Origin: Gordonia aichiensis NBRC 108223
GTDB lineage: Bacteria; Actinomycetota; Actinomycetes; Mycobacteriales; Mycobacteriaceae
Length of the DNA stretch: 64,000 nt
Assembly: GCF_000332975.1 (NCBI RefSeq)
Contig: NZ_BANR01000016.1
Span: 1 to 64,000, forward strand
Direction of reading: 5' to 3'
Made by a program: the position numbers and the translations under genes. The first letter of the stretch is position 1. Each line of letters opens with the position of its first letter. This document shows, one piece after another, positions 10,501 to 18,460 of this stretch. Under the pieces are notes generated by a model, which saw only the letters and a program-made list of their open reading frames with translations, had not been told where the DNA came from and ran no database searches.

Positions 10501-10524
10501 GTGCTCAAGGTGTTCGGCGCATGA
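7516..10524 (+). CDS. glnE: bifunctional glutamine synthetase adenylyltransferase/adenylyl-removing enzyme GlnE
   Basis: 1002 residues, normal full length. Two tandem nucleotidyltransferase halves are visible: the N-terminal one with [19 protein letters not shown] and [14 protein letters not shown], the C-terminal one with [19 protein letters not shown] and [14 protein letters not shown]; each is followed by a helical GlnD-PII-uridylyltransferase-type region ([24 protein letters not shown]). In the family the N-terminal half removes and the C-terminal half adds AMP on the GlnA tyrosine. It lies between the two glutamine synthetase genes it would be expected to act on. GTG start at 7516. Confidence 0.96.
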   Translation: MTTLRGRGGVPAVGRLGLLDPDAEKNLSDLGWNNEESVDLLWSLSRSPDADLALRAIVRLRAQLGDDWSEVDDLLRTDKGFRGRFLAVLGSSDALGDHMVAEPEAWRRLIPAQLPDTEEINRQMLAAVDAVAEPGEIERGNKIFRAGFSGPKAVVALRAAYRNLVLQVAAHDVASTVEDEPVIWFPEIGALLADLADAALTAALAVAFREVCGDQPIPVRLAVIAMGKCGARELNYVSDVDVVFVSEPADGTSARIAGEMMRVGSLAFFEVDAALRPEGKSGALTRTLDSHVAYYNRWAKTWEFQAQLKARPMTGDMELGQRYHDAINPMVWQASERDDFVPEVQAMRRRVESLVPEQERDRNLKLGSGSIRDVEFAVQMLQMVHGRVDETLRVRATVDALSALTAGGYVGRDDGANLNASYQFLRLLEHRLQLQRMSRTHLLPEFDDDNNMRWLARAAHIRREGDLDATSVLRRQIKHQSLRVRRLHQKLFYRPLLEAAVRFDTTELTLTDESAMRRLSALGYAQPERALSHIRALASVSGRRGQVQRLILPQLLEYIGDTPDSDAGLLNYRRLCDVMDNDWFLRLLRDDGVVAARLMHVLGTSEFIANLLMRSPEVINLYTDGPDGPRLCEVRPEDVAKGLVASTVRQPDLRRAVAAARSHRRAELARIASADVLGLLDVPQVCEALSSVWAAVLNAALKFAIQDSERVESRTAPARIAVIGMGRLGGGELGYGSDADVLFVCQPNPGEDETKAVRWAQTIAEVVRSMLGSPSDDPPLIVDTGLRPEGRNGPVVRTLAAYAAYYEQWAQPWEVQALLRAHQVAGDEELGIEFLHMADRIRYPQGGVSNDAVKEIRRIKARVDAERLPRGADPATHTKLGRGGLADIEWTVQLLQLKYAHRYLSLHNTSTLQSLDAIGSAELLAEDDVALLKDAWITATKARNSLVLVRGKPIDQLPGPGKQLRQIAFAAGWPEDQAAEFLDHYLRVTRRAKAVVLKVFGA

Positions 10525-10557
10525 GCACATCGGCCCGATGAGAGTGGTTGCCGTCTG

Positions 10558-11505
10558 ATGCGCCGGGTCCTCGTGTTCGTTCTACTCGGTGTGGGCTGGG
10601 CGATGATGGTCGCCGCGGGTATCGCGGTCTGGCTCCACTACTTTCGCTCCCGGGGCGAAGTCACGATCTTCCTCACCAGCGCGGTGCCCTTCGCGATCAT
10701 CCCCGCGGCCCTCGCCGTCATCGTGTTTGTTGCCCTTCGCCGCTGGTTGACGCTCCCGCTCGCGATCGCCGCGCTCGTCGCGCTGTGCATCACCCAGGTG
10801 CCGCTGTGGGTGTCGCAGACGCCACCTGCCGGGGAGAGATTTACCGTGCTGACAGCGAACCTGATGGTCGGTGGCGGCGATGTCGACCAGATCGCCGAGG
10901 TGGTCGAGCGTGAGCGTGTCGACCTGGTGTCGCTACAGGAGGTGACTCCGGAGGCGCTCGACCGTCTGCAGGCCACCGTCGGCAGGCAGCTGACGTACTC
11001 GTATGCGGTGCCGGGACCGTTCGCCCAGGGCACCGCGATCTTCAGTCGTTCACCCCTGACCGACCAGGCCGAGATCGATGAGAACACCGTGCTCCACAAT
11101 CTGCGCGCGCGAACGGACCTGCCCGGCGCGCGCGATACCCAGGTATTCGCGGTACATCCGGGTGCCCCATTGCGCGGCAAGACCGACATCTGGGTCCGTG
11201 ACATGGATCTGCTGCGCACCCGCCTCGAGGCGATCCCTTCCGGACGGGCGATCGTCGCCGGTGACTTCAACGCGACGTGGGATCAGGTCCGCTATCGCGA
11301 CTTTCTACAGCACGGATTCGCCGACACCGTCGATCAGTCCGGAGCGGGTTTCGTGCCCACGTACCCGACGGACAAGTGGGGTGGCAGACCCTTCCTGGCC
11401 CTCGATCACGTCGTCGTGCGCGGATTCGTCGCATCGAAGGTCGACACCTTCGACCTCGGCGGTTCCGATCACCGCGGCGTGGTGGTATCACTGGTTGCAT
11501 CATGA
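10558..11505 (+). CDS. membrane-anchored endonuclease/exonuclease/phosphatase-family protein
   Basis: 315 residues. Three hydrophobic helices fill residues about 5-90, after which an EEP domain (PF03372) starts at RFTVLTANLMVGG. Family motifs are present in order: LTANL, VSLQEVT, AGDFNAT, LDHVV and GSDHRG, the last carrying the catalytic Asp-His pair. The domain should face outside the membrane. Members are phosphodiesterases or phosphatases of varied substrate, and none can be chosen here. Its stop overlaps the heme oxygenase ATG (ATGA), so the two are translationally coupled. Not part of the M. tuberculosis glnE-glnA1 locus. Confidence 0.85.
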   Translation: MRRVLVFVLLGVGWAMMVAAGIAVWLHYFRSRGEVTIFLTSAVPFAIIPAALAVIVFVALRRWLTLPLAIAALVALCITQVPLWVSQTPPAGERFTVLTANLMVGGGDVDQIAEVVERERVDLVSLQEVTPEALDRLQATVGRQLTYSYAVPGPFAQGTAIFSRSPLTDQAEIDENTVLHNLRARTDLPGARDTQVFAVHPGAPLRGKTDIWVRDMDLLRTRLEAIPSGRAIVAGDFNATWDQVRYRDFLQHGFADTVDQSGAGFVPTYPTDKWGGRPFLALDHVVVRGFVASKVDTFDLGGSDHRGVVVSLVAS

Positions 11506-12128
11506 CAACCATCTCCCACCGCCTCCGTGAGGCGACCGCGGTCGCACACCAACAGGCCGAGAACGCCACCTTCATCGACGATTTGCTGTCCGGCCGCCTC
11601 GACGCCGATCAGTACGGACGCCTTGCCGCCCAGTTGTTCTTCATCTATCGCGCTCTCGAAGAGGTGGGTGCTGCGTTGGCAGGCGACCCGGTCGCCGACG
11701 CCGTGCTCGACGATCGGTTGCTACGGACCGACCGGCTGATCGGTGATCTCCGCACGCTCGGAGTGGACCCGGAGACCATTACGCCGCTGCCTGCTGTCGA
11801 ACGGTATGTCGACGCCATCGACGCCACGCGAACGGATCCGGCACGCTACGTTGCACATCACTACACCCGCTATCTCGGCGACCTCTCGGGCGGGCAGGTC
11901 GTCGCGCATCGGATGCGGGAACACTACGGACTCGGCGCGTCGGCGCTGAGCTTCTACGCGTTCGACGGCATCGACAAACTCAAGCGATACAAGGACGCCT
12001 ACCGCGATCGGATCGATGCGCTCGCCATTGCCGAGCCCGATATCGAACGTCTCGTCGCAGAGGCGATCTCGGCGTTCGAACTGAATCAAGCCTTGTTCGC
12101 CGAACTGGACGCCGCGCGCGTGGGCTGA
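11502..12128 (+). CDS. heme oxygenase (HmuO-like)
   Basis: 208 residues starting at the ATG that overlaps the previous stop. Cleaves heme to biliverdin, CO and ferrous iron. The N-terminus MTTISHRLREATAVAHQQAE places the proximal heme ligand at H16, and the distal-helix signature is YTRYLGDLSGGQ, with conserved AFDGIDKLKRYKDAYR following. Length fits the HmuO type. Coupled to an EEP-family membrane protein, not to a heme transporter, so an iron-acquisition role is likely but the partner's role is unclear. The frame is open upstream as well, but homology begins only at this ATG. Confidence 0.93.
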   Translation: MTTISHRLREATAVAHQQAENATFIDDLLSGRLDADQYGRLAAQLFFIYRALEEVGAALAGDPVADAVLDDRLLRTDRLIGDLRTLGVDPETITPLPAVERYVDAIDATRTDPARYVAHHYTRYLGDLSGGQVVAHRMREHYGLGASALSFYAFDGIDKLKRYKDAYRDRIDALAIAEPDIERLVAEAISAFELNQALFAELDAARVG

Positions 12129-12763
12129 GCTGACTTCTCGCAGCGCGCCGTACGCGAGATCATCGCCTCGAGGCCGTCGAGTAGCACGGTCAGACCGAAC
12201 TCGAACTGGTCGGTGAAGAAGTCGTCGTCGTCCGACATTTCCGAGACCGCGGCCGTCAGCGCCGGGAACCGCTCATTGTCGACGAGCTCGAGCATCGTCG
12301 CCTCGTATCCGTTGTCGCCTGACGACGATTCGTGCGCGTTGCTCGCCCCGCTGACATCGCCGTCACGCGACTGTCCCAGGAGACCCATCTGCGTTGACTG
12401 GCGAACGTGGTGTCGTACGAATCCGTCGACGAGCAGAAGCGCGTTGAGCTTCTGCTGTCCTGTCAGTGCGACGTCGTCGAATGCCTGCACACCGGCTTCG
12501 GTCCACGAGACGGTGTTGGGTCCCATCGGCGGACGCGACATCGGGATCTCGGTGATCCACGGCCGAGCGCGCAGCGTGGTGGCCGCTGCCCGTGCCCACG
12601 CGCCGACCCGATCGCGCCACGGACCCGAAGCGGTCAGCTCGGGCTCCGGAAGGCCATATGCCTCGTCGACGAGCAGGTCGACGACGTCGTCCTTGCCGTC
12701 GACGTAGCGATAGAGAGACATCGCCGAGAGTCCGAGCGAGTCGGCAATGGCCTTCATCGACAC
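12086..12763 (-). CDS. TetR/AcrR-family regulator, 5' end missing (probable pseudogene)
   Basis: 225 codons from the only available start, GTG 12763. The TetR HTH is recognisable (MKAIADSLGLSAMSLYRYV, then DGKDDVVDLLVDEAYG) with a TetR_C-type remainder. In the same frame, homology continues upstream of the GTG as IRDIARAAVAIADERGWEAVS, which is HTH helix 1, but then meets an in-frame TAG at 12832-12830 with no ATG, GTG or TTG between. The native start and promoter are therefore gone. The break falls where the divergent MFS gene also loses its beginning. As it stands the product would lack helix 1 and probably not bind DNA. The 3' end overlaps the 3' end of the convergent heme oxygenase gene by 43 nt. 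Confidence 0.7.
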   Translation of the reverse strand: MSMKAIADSLGLSAMSLYRYVDGKDDVVDLLVDEAYGLPEPELTASGPWRDRVGAWARAAATTLRARPWITEIPMSRPPMGPNTVSWTEAGVQAFDDVALTGQQKLNALLLVDGFVRHHVRQSTQMGLLGQSRDGDVSGASNAHESSSGDNGYEATMLELVDNERFPALTAAVSEMSDDDDFFTDQFEFGLTVLLDGLEAMISRTARCEKSAQPTRAASSSANKA

Positions 12764-12809
12764 GGCTTCCCATCCGCGCTCGTCGGCGATGGCGACCGCG
12801 GCGCGGGCG

Positions 12810-14204
12810 ATGTCACGGATCTTGGACGTCTACGGATTCGTACTAGCCGGTCTGCTGCTCACGATGGGGTCGCTCGCCGACCGCGTGGGTCATCGGCGCG
12901 TGTTGATGTGGGGAGCCGTAGGGTTCGGCGCGGCGTCGATCCTCGCGGCGTTCGCTCCCACGGCGTCACTACTGATCCTGGCCCGAGCAGTGTTGGCGGT
13001 CTCCGGCGCCACGCTCATGCCGTCGACCCTGGCGTTGATCCGCCACATCTTCGTCGACGACACCGATCGCGCGAAGGCGATCGCGACGTGGAACGCAGTG
13101 CTCGCGGGCGGGGTCACCGTGGGGCCGATCATCTCCGGTGTGCTGCTCGAACACTTCTGGTGGGGAGCCGTGTTCCTGATCAATGTTCCGGTCATGGCAG
13201 CCTTGCTCGTTGTTGCGCCGCTCCTGTTGCCCGGCGACACCGCGGTCGCGAACCGTCGGATCGACCTGGCCAGCGCACTGCTGATGCTCGGCGCGATGCT
13301 TCCGACCATCTACGCGATCAAGGAGTTCGCTGCCGACGGCTGGTCGATGGTGCGTGGGGGTGCGCTGGTCGTCGGCCTGGCGTGTGGCGCGATGTTCGTC
13401 GTGCGACAACGGCAACTCGACGACCCGATGATCGAGCTGCGCCTGTTCGGCGACCGTCGATTCTCGGTGTCGATCTGGACGAACGTCGTGTGCATGTTCG
13501 CGCTGCTCGGTAATTCGATCGTGGTGACGCAGTATCTTCAATCGGTTCTCGGCTACTCGCCGTTGACGGCAGCGCTGTGGAGTATCGCGCCGAGTGTTTT
13601 GGTCGCGGTCACCGCGCCGCTCGCCGCACTCGCCTCGGCGCGGTGGGGACGACCGACTGTGATGATCGTCGGGTTGCTGACGGGGGCAGTCGGTTTCGGT
13701 GTACTCGGGGGATTGCTCGGAGTGGATACGCTGCTTGTCGCCCTCGTCGGTTCGACGTTGCTGGCCACCGGGATCGTCTCGGCATCTTCGGTGGTGGCGG
13801 ACTATGTGATGGGGGTCGCGCCCGCGCATCGCACCGGGGCGACATCGGGGTTGCTGGAGACGTCGAGCGAACTCGGTGGGGCAATCGGCATTGCGGTAAT
13901 CGGTAGTGTCGTCAATCTGGTGTATCGCATGACTTTTCCCGCACATCTGACGATCGGTGAGACATCGTCGAGTCTTGCGGGCGCGATCGCGACCGCACGA
14001 CATCTCGACGCGGGACAAGCGTCGAGCGTGGTGAACGCGGCACGCTCAGCCTTCGTCGACGGAGCGTCGATCGCGGCATTCGTTGGAGCTGGGGTCCTCG
14101 TGGTGACGGCGTTGCTCGTCGGCTGGATGAGGAGAACGACACGGGCGACCGGGAGCCAGGGGAGTGTCGACCGGGGCGTGGACCATTCGGGAGTCCCGGA
14201 CTGA
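12810..14204 (+). CDS. MFS drug transporter (DHA2-type), N-terminally truncated
   Basis: 464 residues from ATG 12810 (longer openings from 12747 or 12789 only read antisense TetR sequence). Homology starts at VYGFVLAGLLLTMGSLADR, i.e. transmembrane helix 2 and the loop 2-3 motif GSLADRVGHRR; the usual first 50 or so residues, holding the cytoplasmic tail and helix 1, are absent. The rest looks intact, with ARAVLAVSGATLMPSTLAL, NVPVMAALLVVAP and a normal C-terminus, about 13 helices. DHA2 proteins export drugs by proton antiport and are typically controlled by a divergent TetR; here both genes are cut at the shared junction. Function is doubtful. Confidence 0.75.
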   Translation: MSRILDVYGFVLAGLLLTMGSLADRVGHRRVLMWGAVGFGAASILAAFAPTASLLILARAVLAVSGATLMPSTLALIRHIFVDDTDRAKAIATWNAVLAGGVTVGPIISGVLLEHFWWGAVFLINVPVMAALLVVAPLLLPGDTAVANRRIDLASALLMLGAMLPTIYAIKEFAADGWSMVRGGALVVGLACGAMFVVRQRQLDDPMIELRLFGDRRFSVSIWTNVVCMFALLGNSIVVTQYLQSVLGYSPLTAALWSIAPSVLVAVTAPLAALASARWGRPTVMIVGLLTGAVGFGVLGGLLGVDTLLVALVGSTLLATGIVSASSVVADYVMGVAPAHRTGATSGLLETSSELGGAIGIAVIGSVVNLVYRMTFPAHLTIGETSSSLAGAIATARHLDAGQASSVVNAARSAFVDGASIAAFVGAGVLVVTALLVGWMRRTTRATGSQGSVDRGVDHSGVPD

Positions 14205-14251
14205 CGACACCGGCACCGGGTCAGGGTGCTGTGCAGCAACGGGACTCGGTG

Positions 14252-14437
14252 TCAGAAGACCTCGATCTTGACTCCGACGTCGACGATCATGTCGGTGCGG
14301 CTGTCCGAACTGTGGGCGAGTTCGATGAGTCGCTGGGTCTCGCCATGGGGTACCTGCTTGCGCACCACGGCCTTGACGCCGTCGATATTGATGCGGTCGC
14401 CGGGCACAAGATCTTCAACAAAAAGCATGCGGGTCAT
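14252..14437 (-). CDS. small hypothetical protein (61 aa)
   Basis: 61 residues from ATG 14437 (an 86-residue reading from 14512 is possible). The sequence begins MTRMLFVEDLVPGDRINIDG and continues with alternating hydrophobic and charged residues and a C-terminal VDVGVKIEVF, suggesting a small all-beta domain. No ribosome binding site stands out and I do not recognise the family. Called because its composition is protein-like and the region is otherwise empty between the MFS gene and the DUF4189 gene. Confidence 0.45.
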   Translation of the reverse strand: MTRMLFVEDLVPGDRINIDGVKAVVRKQVPHGETQRLIELAHSSDSRTDMIVDVGVKIEVF

Positions 14438-14522
14438 GACCAAGAGATTACGTGCAGTCGGCACGTTGTGTGAGGGTACGAAGGCCCCATCACACCATGT
14501 GAAGTGCATCACCGACTAGTGA

Positions 14523-15179
14523 TCAGCCCACGTTCGAGGTGCAGCGGCTGAAGATCACCTTGGGCGAGCCGCCGGTCAGCCGCGACGTGGCGGCGTCGGT
14601 CGCGGCCTGCTCACTTGTCGCCCAGGCCCATCCCCAAGACATGTCCGACTGCGAATGCACAATGGCGCCACAGGCGTTGCGCCACCAGGTGGCAGCCTGG
14701 CAACTCGACACACCGCATTGGGACAGGGCCTTACTCTCGGCATCGGCGCGCGAGAGTGCGTTGACCGCATAACCCACGTTACCGGTCTGCGTCGACACAG
14801 CGATGGCGCCGTAGTAGTCGACCGACGGCGTCGTCGTCGCCGCGGGCGGGGGAAGCCCGGGGGTCGGCGTCGAATCGTAGTCGCCGGGGGTTGTCGAGGC
14901 GCTGTAGTCGTCGGTGGTCGTCGCTGTGGTGGCGCCCGTGGCCGACGTGAGGTTCGACGCATCGTCGGCTCGATTCGACGCCCAGATCACCACGCCGATC
15001 ACCGCCACGACGGCGAGGATGCCGAGGACGCCCACAGCCGCGAGGACAGCGATCAACGCTCCGTTCCCACGACGGGGAGGCTGCGGCCCCGGCCCGCCCG
15101 GCCCGTAGGGATAGGGACCCTGCGGCGGGGGCCCTTGAGGGGGCCACGGCCCGCTGGGGCCCGGTCCTGGGTAGCTCAT
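14523..15179 (-). CDS. DUF4189-domain membrane protein with Pro/Gly-rich N-terminus
   Basis: 218 residues. Residues 1-38 are Pro/Gly/Tyr-rich, then one membrane helix (about 40-68, ALIAVLAAVGVLGILAVVAV), a Thr/Pro/Asp-rich linker (about 72-118), and a C-terminal domain YYGAIAVSTQTGNVGYAVN with four cysteines (LSQCGVSSC, RNACGAIV and SRCTS), which matches DUF4189. The single anchor with a long low-complexity stalk implies the cysteine-rich domain is extracytoplasmic. Function unknown. It lies downstream of the glnA1 terminator and probably has its own promoter. Confidence 0.8.
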   Translation of the reverse strand: MSYPGPGPSGPWPPQGPPPQGPYPYGPGGPGPQPPRRGNGALIAVLAAVGVLGILAVVAVIGVVIWASNRADDASNLTSATGATTATTTDDYSASTTPGDYDSTPTPGLPPPAATTTPSVDYYGAIAVSTQTGNVGYAVNALSRADAESKALSQCGVSSCQAATWWRNACGAIVHSQSDMSWGWAWATSEQAATDAATSRLTGGSPKVIFSRCTSNVG

Positions 15180-15282
15180 GCGAACAGCATTGCATGACGC
15201 CTTGTGCGACTGCGCACCGAGTTGCGGTGCCGGGGGCGGATTCTGGCCGGGTGAACCACTGCCGACGGTCCCCGGAAAGCGA

Positions 15283-15317
15283 CACCGCCCGCCCGACGCG
15301 GTGTCGGGCGGGCGGTG
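15283..15317 (-). terminator. terminator of glnA1
   Basis: A perfect 15-bp stem, CACCGCCCGCCCGAC (15283-15297) with its complement at 15303-15317, around a 5-nt loop, 20 nt after the glnA1 stop. No T-run, but the stem is very stable. Confidence 0.8.
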
Positions 15318-15336
15318 CTGCAGCGGGCGCTACGAC

Positions 15337-16770
15337 TCAGCAGTCGTAGTACAGCGCGAACTCGTACGGGTGCGGGCGGATCTGAACCGGCTCGATCTCG
15401 TTCTCACGCTTGAGCGCGATCCAGGTCTCGATCAGGTCCTCGGTGAACACTCCACCGGCGGTGAGGTACTCGTGATCCTCTTCGAGCTTGTCGATGACGG
15501 CGCTCAGCGAGGTCGGTGCCTGCGGGATGTTCTTGGCCTCCTCGGGGGGAAGCTCGTAGAGGTCCTTGTCGACGGGCTCGTGCGGCTCGATCTTGTTCTT
15601 GATGCCGTCGAGACCTGCCATCATCATCGCGGCGAACGCGAGGTAGGGGTTGCCCGAGCTGTCCGGGCAACGGAACTCGAGACGCTTGGCCTTCGGGTTG
15701 TTGCCGGTGATCGGGATACGCACGCACGCCGACCGGTTGCGCTGGCTGTAGACCAGGTTGATCGGGGCCTCGTAGCCGGGCACCAGACGCTTGTACGAGT
15801 TGACCGTCGGGTTGGTGAACGCCAGCAGCGACGGTGCGTGGTGCAGGATGCCGCCGATGTAGTAGCGCGCGAGATCCGACAGTCCCGCGTAACCGGCCTC
15901 GTCGTGGAACAGCGGCTTGCCGTCCTTCCACAGCGACTGGTGGGCGTGCATGCCCGAGCCGTTGTCGCCGAAGAGGGGCTTGGGCATGAAGGTGACCGAC
16001 TTGCCGTTGGCCCACGCCGTGTTCTTGATGATGTACTTGAACAGCAGCACATCGTCGGCGGCGTGGAGCAGCGTGTTGAACTTGTAGTTGATCTCGGCCT
16101 GGCCGCCGGTGCCGACCTCGTGGTGACCGCGCTCGAGCTCGAAGCCCGCGTTGGTCAGGTTGGTCGACATCTCGTCGCGCAGGTCGACGTAGTGGTCATA
16201 CGGCGCCACGGGGAAGTACCCGCCCTTGGGGCGCACCTTGTAGCCGAGGTTCGGCGAACCGTCGGGGTCGACCGGCGAACCGGCGTTCCACCAGCCCGAC
16301 TCCGACTCGACCTCGTAGTAGGTGCCGTTCATCTCCGAGCCGTAGGAGACGCTGTCGAAGATGTAGAACTCCGCTTCGGCGCCGAAGAAGCAGGTGTCGG
16401 CGATGCCGGTCGATGCGAGGTAATCTTCCGCCTTGCGGGCGACGTTGCGCGGGTCGCGGCTGTAGGCCTCCCGGGTGAACGGGTCGTGGACGAAGAAGCT
16501 GACGTTCATCGTCTTGGCCTTGCGGAAGGGGTCGATCTGAGCGGTTGCCGGGTCCGGCAGCAGCATCATGTCCGACTCGTTGATGGACTGGAATCCGCGG
16601 ACAGACGAACCGTCGAATGCGAGGCCGTCCTCGAAGACGCTCTCGTCGAACGCTTCCGCCGGGATGGAGAAGTGCTGCATCACACCGGGCAGGTCGCAGA
16701 AACGGATGTCGACGTACTCGACACCTTCCTTCTTGATGCCCTCGAGTAGTTCTTCTTTGCTGCTGTACAC
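15337..16770 (-). CDS. glnA: glutamine synthetase GlnA1 (type I, adenylylation-regulated)
   Basis: 477 residues from GTG 16770 with GGAG about 10 nt upstream. Makes glutamine from glutamate, ammonia and ATP. Near-identical in layout to M. tuberculosis GlnA1: [65 protein letters not shown] and [16 protein letters not shown]. The adenylylation tyrosine is present at about Tyr405 in [11 protein letters not shown], so it is the expected GlnE target. A consensus GlnR box lies about 140 bp upstream, pointing to nitrogen control of transcription. Followed by a strong hairpin terminator. Confidence 0.97.
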   Translation of the reverse strand: MYSSKEELLEGIKKEGVEYVDIRFCDLPGVMQHFSIPAEAFDESVFEDGLAFDGSSVRGFQSINESDMMLLPDPATAQIDPFRKAKTMNVSFFVHDPFTREAYSRDPRNVARKAEDYLASTGIADTCFFGAEAEFYIFDSVSYGSEMNGTYYEVESESGWWNAGSPVDPDGSPNLGYKVRPKGGYFPVAPYDHYVDLRDEMSTNLTNAGFELERGHHEVGTGGQAEINYKFNTLLHAADDVLLFKYIIKNTAWANGKSVTFMPKPLFGDNGSGMHAHQSLWKDGKPLFHDEAGYAGLSDLARYYIGGILHHAPSLLAFTNPTVNSYKRLVPGYEAPINLVYSQRNRSACVRIPITGNNPKAKRLEFRCPDSSGNPYLAFAAMMMAGLDGIKNKIEPHEPVDKDLYELPPEEAKNIPQAPTSLSAVIDKLEEDHEYLTAGGVFTEDLIETWIALKRENEIEPVQIRPHPYEFALYYDC

Positions 16771-17154
16771 CGTGCGGTGACTCCTTCACTATTTCGCCGG
16801 CGGGTGGCCATGAGACGGTCACCCGACACGCTCGTCCGCCACCGAGAGACAGCAGCGGATCTCAGCTCAGACCGTATGGACAGGACGTTGCCCGCGCGTC
16901 AAGGACGTGTTTCTCCTGTGTTACACACCGCGGACGTGGGACACCATAACTATTCCCGATGGCGAGGTTTCGCGCGTGGTGAATTCGGCCACTCGCTGCT
17001 GCGGCCGCGCCGGGATCAGACAACGGCCCGCCGGTCCACTCGCATGCAGGGCATACACTGACGTGCAGAGACAGGCGCTCAGCGCGCTTGGGCTGACGAC
17101 ATACCTGCCGCGGGCGTAGCTCCGGCACTGACCACGAACAGAGAGGTGTCCGCG
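16771..17154. other. intergenic region between divergent glnA1 and RDD gene
   Basis: 384 bp without a credible gene. It holds the Shine-Dalgarno of glnA1 at its left end, the GlnR-like box at 16909-16924, and the AGAGAGG ribosome binding site of the RDD gene at its right end. I cannot place -35/-10 elements with confidence. Confidence 0.6.
16909..16924 (-). promoter_or_regulatory. GlnR box upstream of glnA1
   Basis: Read on the glnA1 (minus) strand: GTAAC (16924-16920), six bases, GAAAC (16913-16909). This is an exact fit to the actinobacterial GlnR consensus gTnAC-n6-GaAAc. It is about 140 bp upstream of the glnA1 start. The match is seen directly; binding and the direction of control are inferred from glnA regulation in related genera. 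Confidence 0.6.
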
Positions 17155-17652
17155 ATGGGCCGCGCTACCGGATCATGGCTGTCGGGGCCGCAGGCGGGCC
17201 ACGACGTCGACGTCGAGTACCGCGGAGCCGACCTCGGGCTTCCCGAGACGGGCCCCGGTTCGCTGGCAGGCGGCTGGCATCGCGTGGCCGGGCTGATGGT
17301 CGACTGGCTGATCGCCGGGGGACTCTCGCTGCTGTTCGTGCGCTTCGGCTCACCCGACATGGGCACGGTGATCCTGGCGGTGTGGTTCGTCGTCGGAGTC
17401 GTCACCGTGACGTTGTTCGGTTTCACCCCGGGACAGTTCGCGGTCGGCACCCGGGTCGCCCGTGTCGATCTCGGGCCTGAACGCACCGCCTCCGAGATCG
17501 GTGGAACCACAGGCTTCGCGGCGGTCGGACCGATCCGTGCGCTCGCACGTCAGGTGCTGATCGTGTTCATCGTGCCCGCGCTGATGAACGACTACAACGG
17601 TCGTGCGCTGCACGACCGTGCGACCGGCACGGCGATGATTCGTACGCGCTGA
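17155..17652 (+). CDS. RDD-family membrane protein
   Basis: 165 residues from ATG 17155, chosen over GTG 17146 because AGAGAGG sits about 8 nt upstream of the ATG. The RDD signature appears as WHRVAGLMVDWLIAGGL in the first helix, followed by helices about ILAVWFVVGVVTVTLFGF and VLIVFIVPALM, and the family's terminal NGRALHDRATGTAMI. The N-terminal GSWLSGPQAG tract is as in the Rv2219A-type protein next to glnA1 in mycobacteria. RDD proteins are small membrane proteins of largely unknown, possibly transport, function. Convergent with the DUF4191 gene with only 3 nt between stops. Confidence 0.88.
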   Translation: MGRATGSWLSGPQAGHDVDVEYRGADLGLPETGPGSLAGGWHRVAGLMVDWLIAGGLSLLFVRFGSPDMGTVILAVWFVVGVVTVTLFGFTPGQFAVGTRVARVDLGPERTASEIGGTTGFAAVGPIRALARQVLIVFIVPALMNDYNGRALHDRATGTAMIRTR

Positions 17653-17655
17653 CGA

Positions 17656-18399
17656 TCAGCTGCGACGACGCGCAGTGCGTTGCATGCTGCGCATCTTCGC
17701 GTTCGCAGGCAGCGGTCCCTTCGGCATCGCCGGCCCGGCGCCGCGACTGCTCAGCGCGCTGAGCCGACCCTCCAGTGCGTCGATACGCTTCCCGTCGATA
17801 TTGCGGGGCAATTTGTTGAGGTGCTTCTCGAGCTTCGAGAGCGGCACCTGGTCGTCGTCGTTGCCGACATACACCTCGTAGATGGGGGTGTCGCCGACAA
17901 CGCGGGCGGCCTTCTTCTTCTCCTGAGCGACCAGCGAGCGCACGCGAGTGGGCGATCCCTCGGCGACGAGGATCACGCCGGGCTTGCCGATCACGCGGTG
18001 CACGGCGTCGAGGTGGCTGGTGCCGGCCACGGCCTGACTGACACGCCACTGTCCACGCATGTTGCCCAGCGCCCACCCGGCAGCGCCCGGTTGGCCCTCG
18101 GCACGGGTGTAGACGGTCTTCTGGACGCGACGGCCGAACAGTACGAACGCCGCCAGGAGTCCGAGAATCACTCCGACCGGGATGAACAGCCATGGGCTGC
18201 CGATGGTGAGTCCGAGGACCACGAAGATCGCCACGACCAGCACGAAGATGCCGACCATGTAGGGAATGAGTCGCTTGTCCTCTTTCCGCTGCATCTGGAA
18301 TGCCTGCCAGAGCTGGGTGTAGCGCTCACGCGAGGCCTTACGCCGAGCCTTCTTCGCCGCGGCCTTTTCCTCTTTGCTTGCTGCAGACGCCTTTGCCAT
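17656..18399 (-). CDS. DUF4191 membrane protein
   Basis: 247 residues. An Ala/Lys/Arg-rich N-terminus (about 1-45) precedes two membrane helices, IPYMVGIFVLVVAIFVVLGL and WLFIPVGVILGLLAAFVLFG, then a cytoplasmic domain with RVQKTVYTRAEGQPGAAGW, VIGKPGVILVAEG and a Lys/Arg-rich C-terminus. This is the Rv2219/DUF4191 family, conserved next to lipA in Mycobacteriales; function unknown. It follows lipA by 61 nt on the same strand and may be the last gene of the sucB-epimerase-lipB-lipA unit. Confidence 0.9.
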   Translation of the reverse strand: MAKASAASKEEKAAAKKARRKASRERYTQLWQAFQMQRKEDKRLIPYMVGIFVLVVAIFVVLGLTIGSPWLFIPVGVILGLLAAFVLFGRRVQKTVYTRAEGQPGAAGWALGNMRGQWRVSQAVAGTSHLDAVHRVIGKPGVILVAEGSPTRVRSLVAQEKKKAARVVGDTPIYEVYVGNDDDQVPLSKLEKHLNKLPRNIDGKRIDALEGRLSALSSRGAGPAMPKGPLPANAKMRSMQRTARRRS

Positions 18400-18460
18400 G
18401 CCCTCTAGGATACGTCCGACGCCGCGACGTCACGTCTGGGGTTGGTCGAGCCGCGACGGG

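Noticed and set aside
15178..16749. 523-codon plus-strand open frame opposite glnA1
   Set aside because: It is the antisense shadow of glnA1 in high-GC sequence; its product has no recognisable domain and is dominated by Val/Arg/Asp/Leu.
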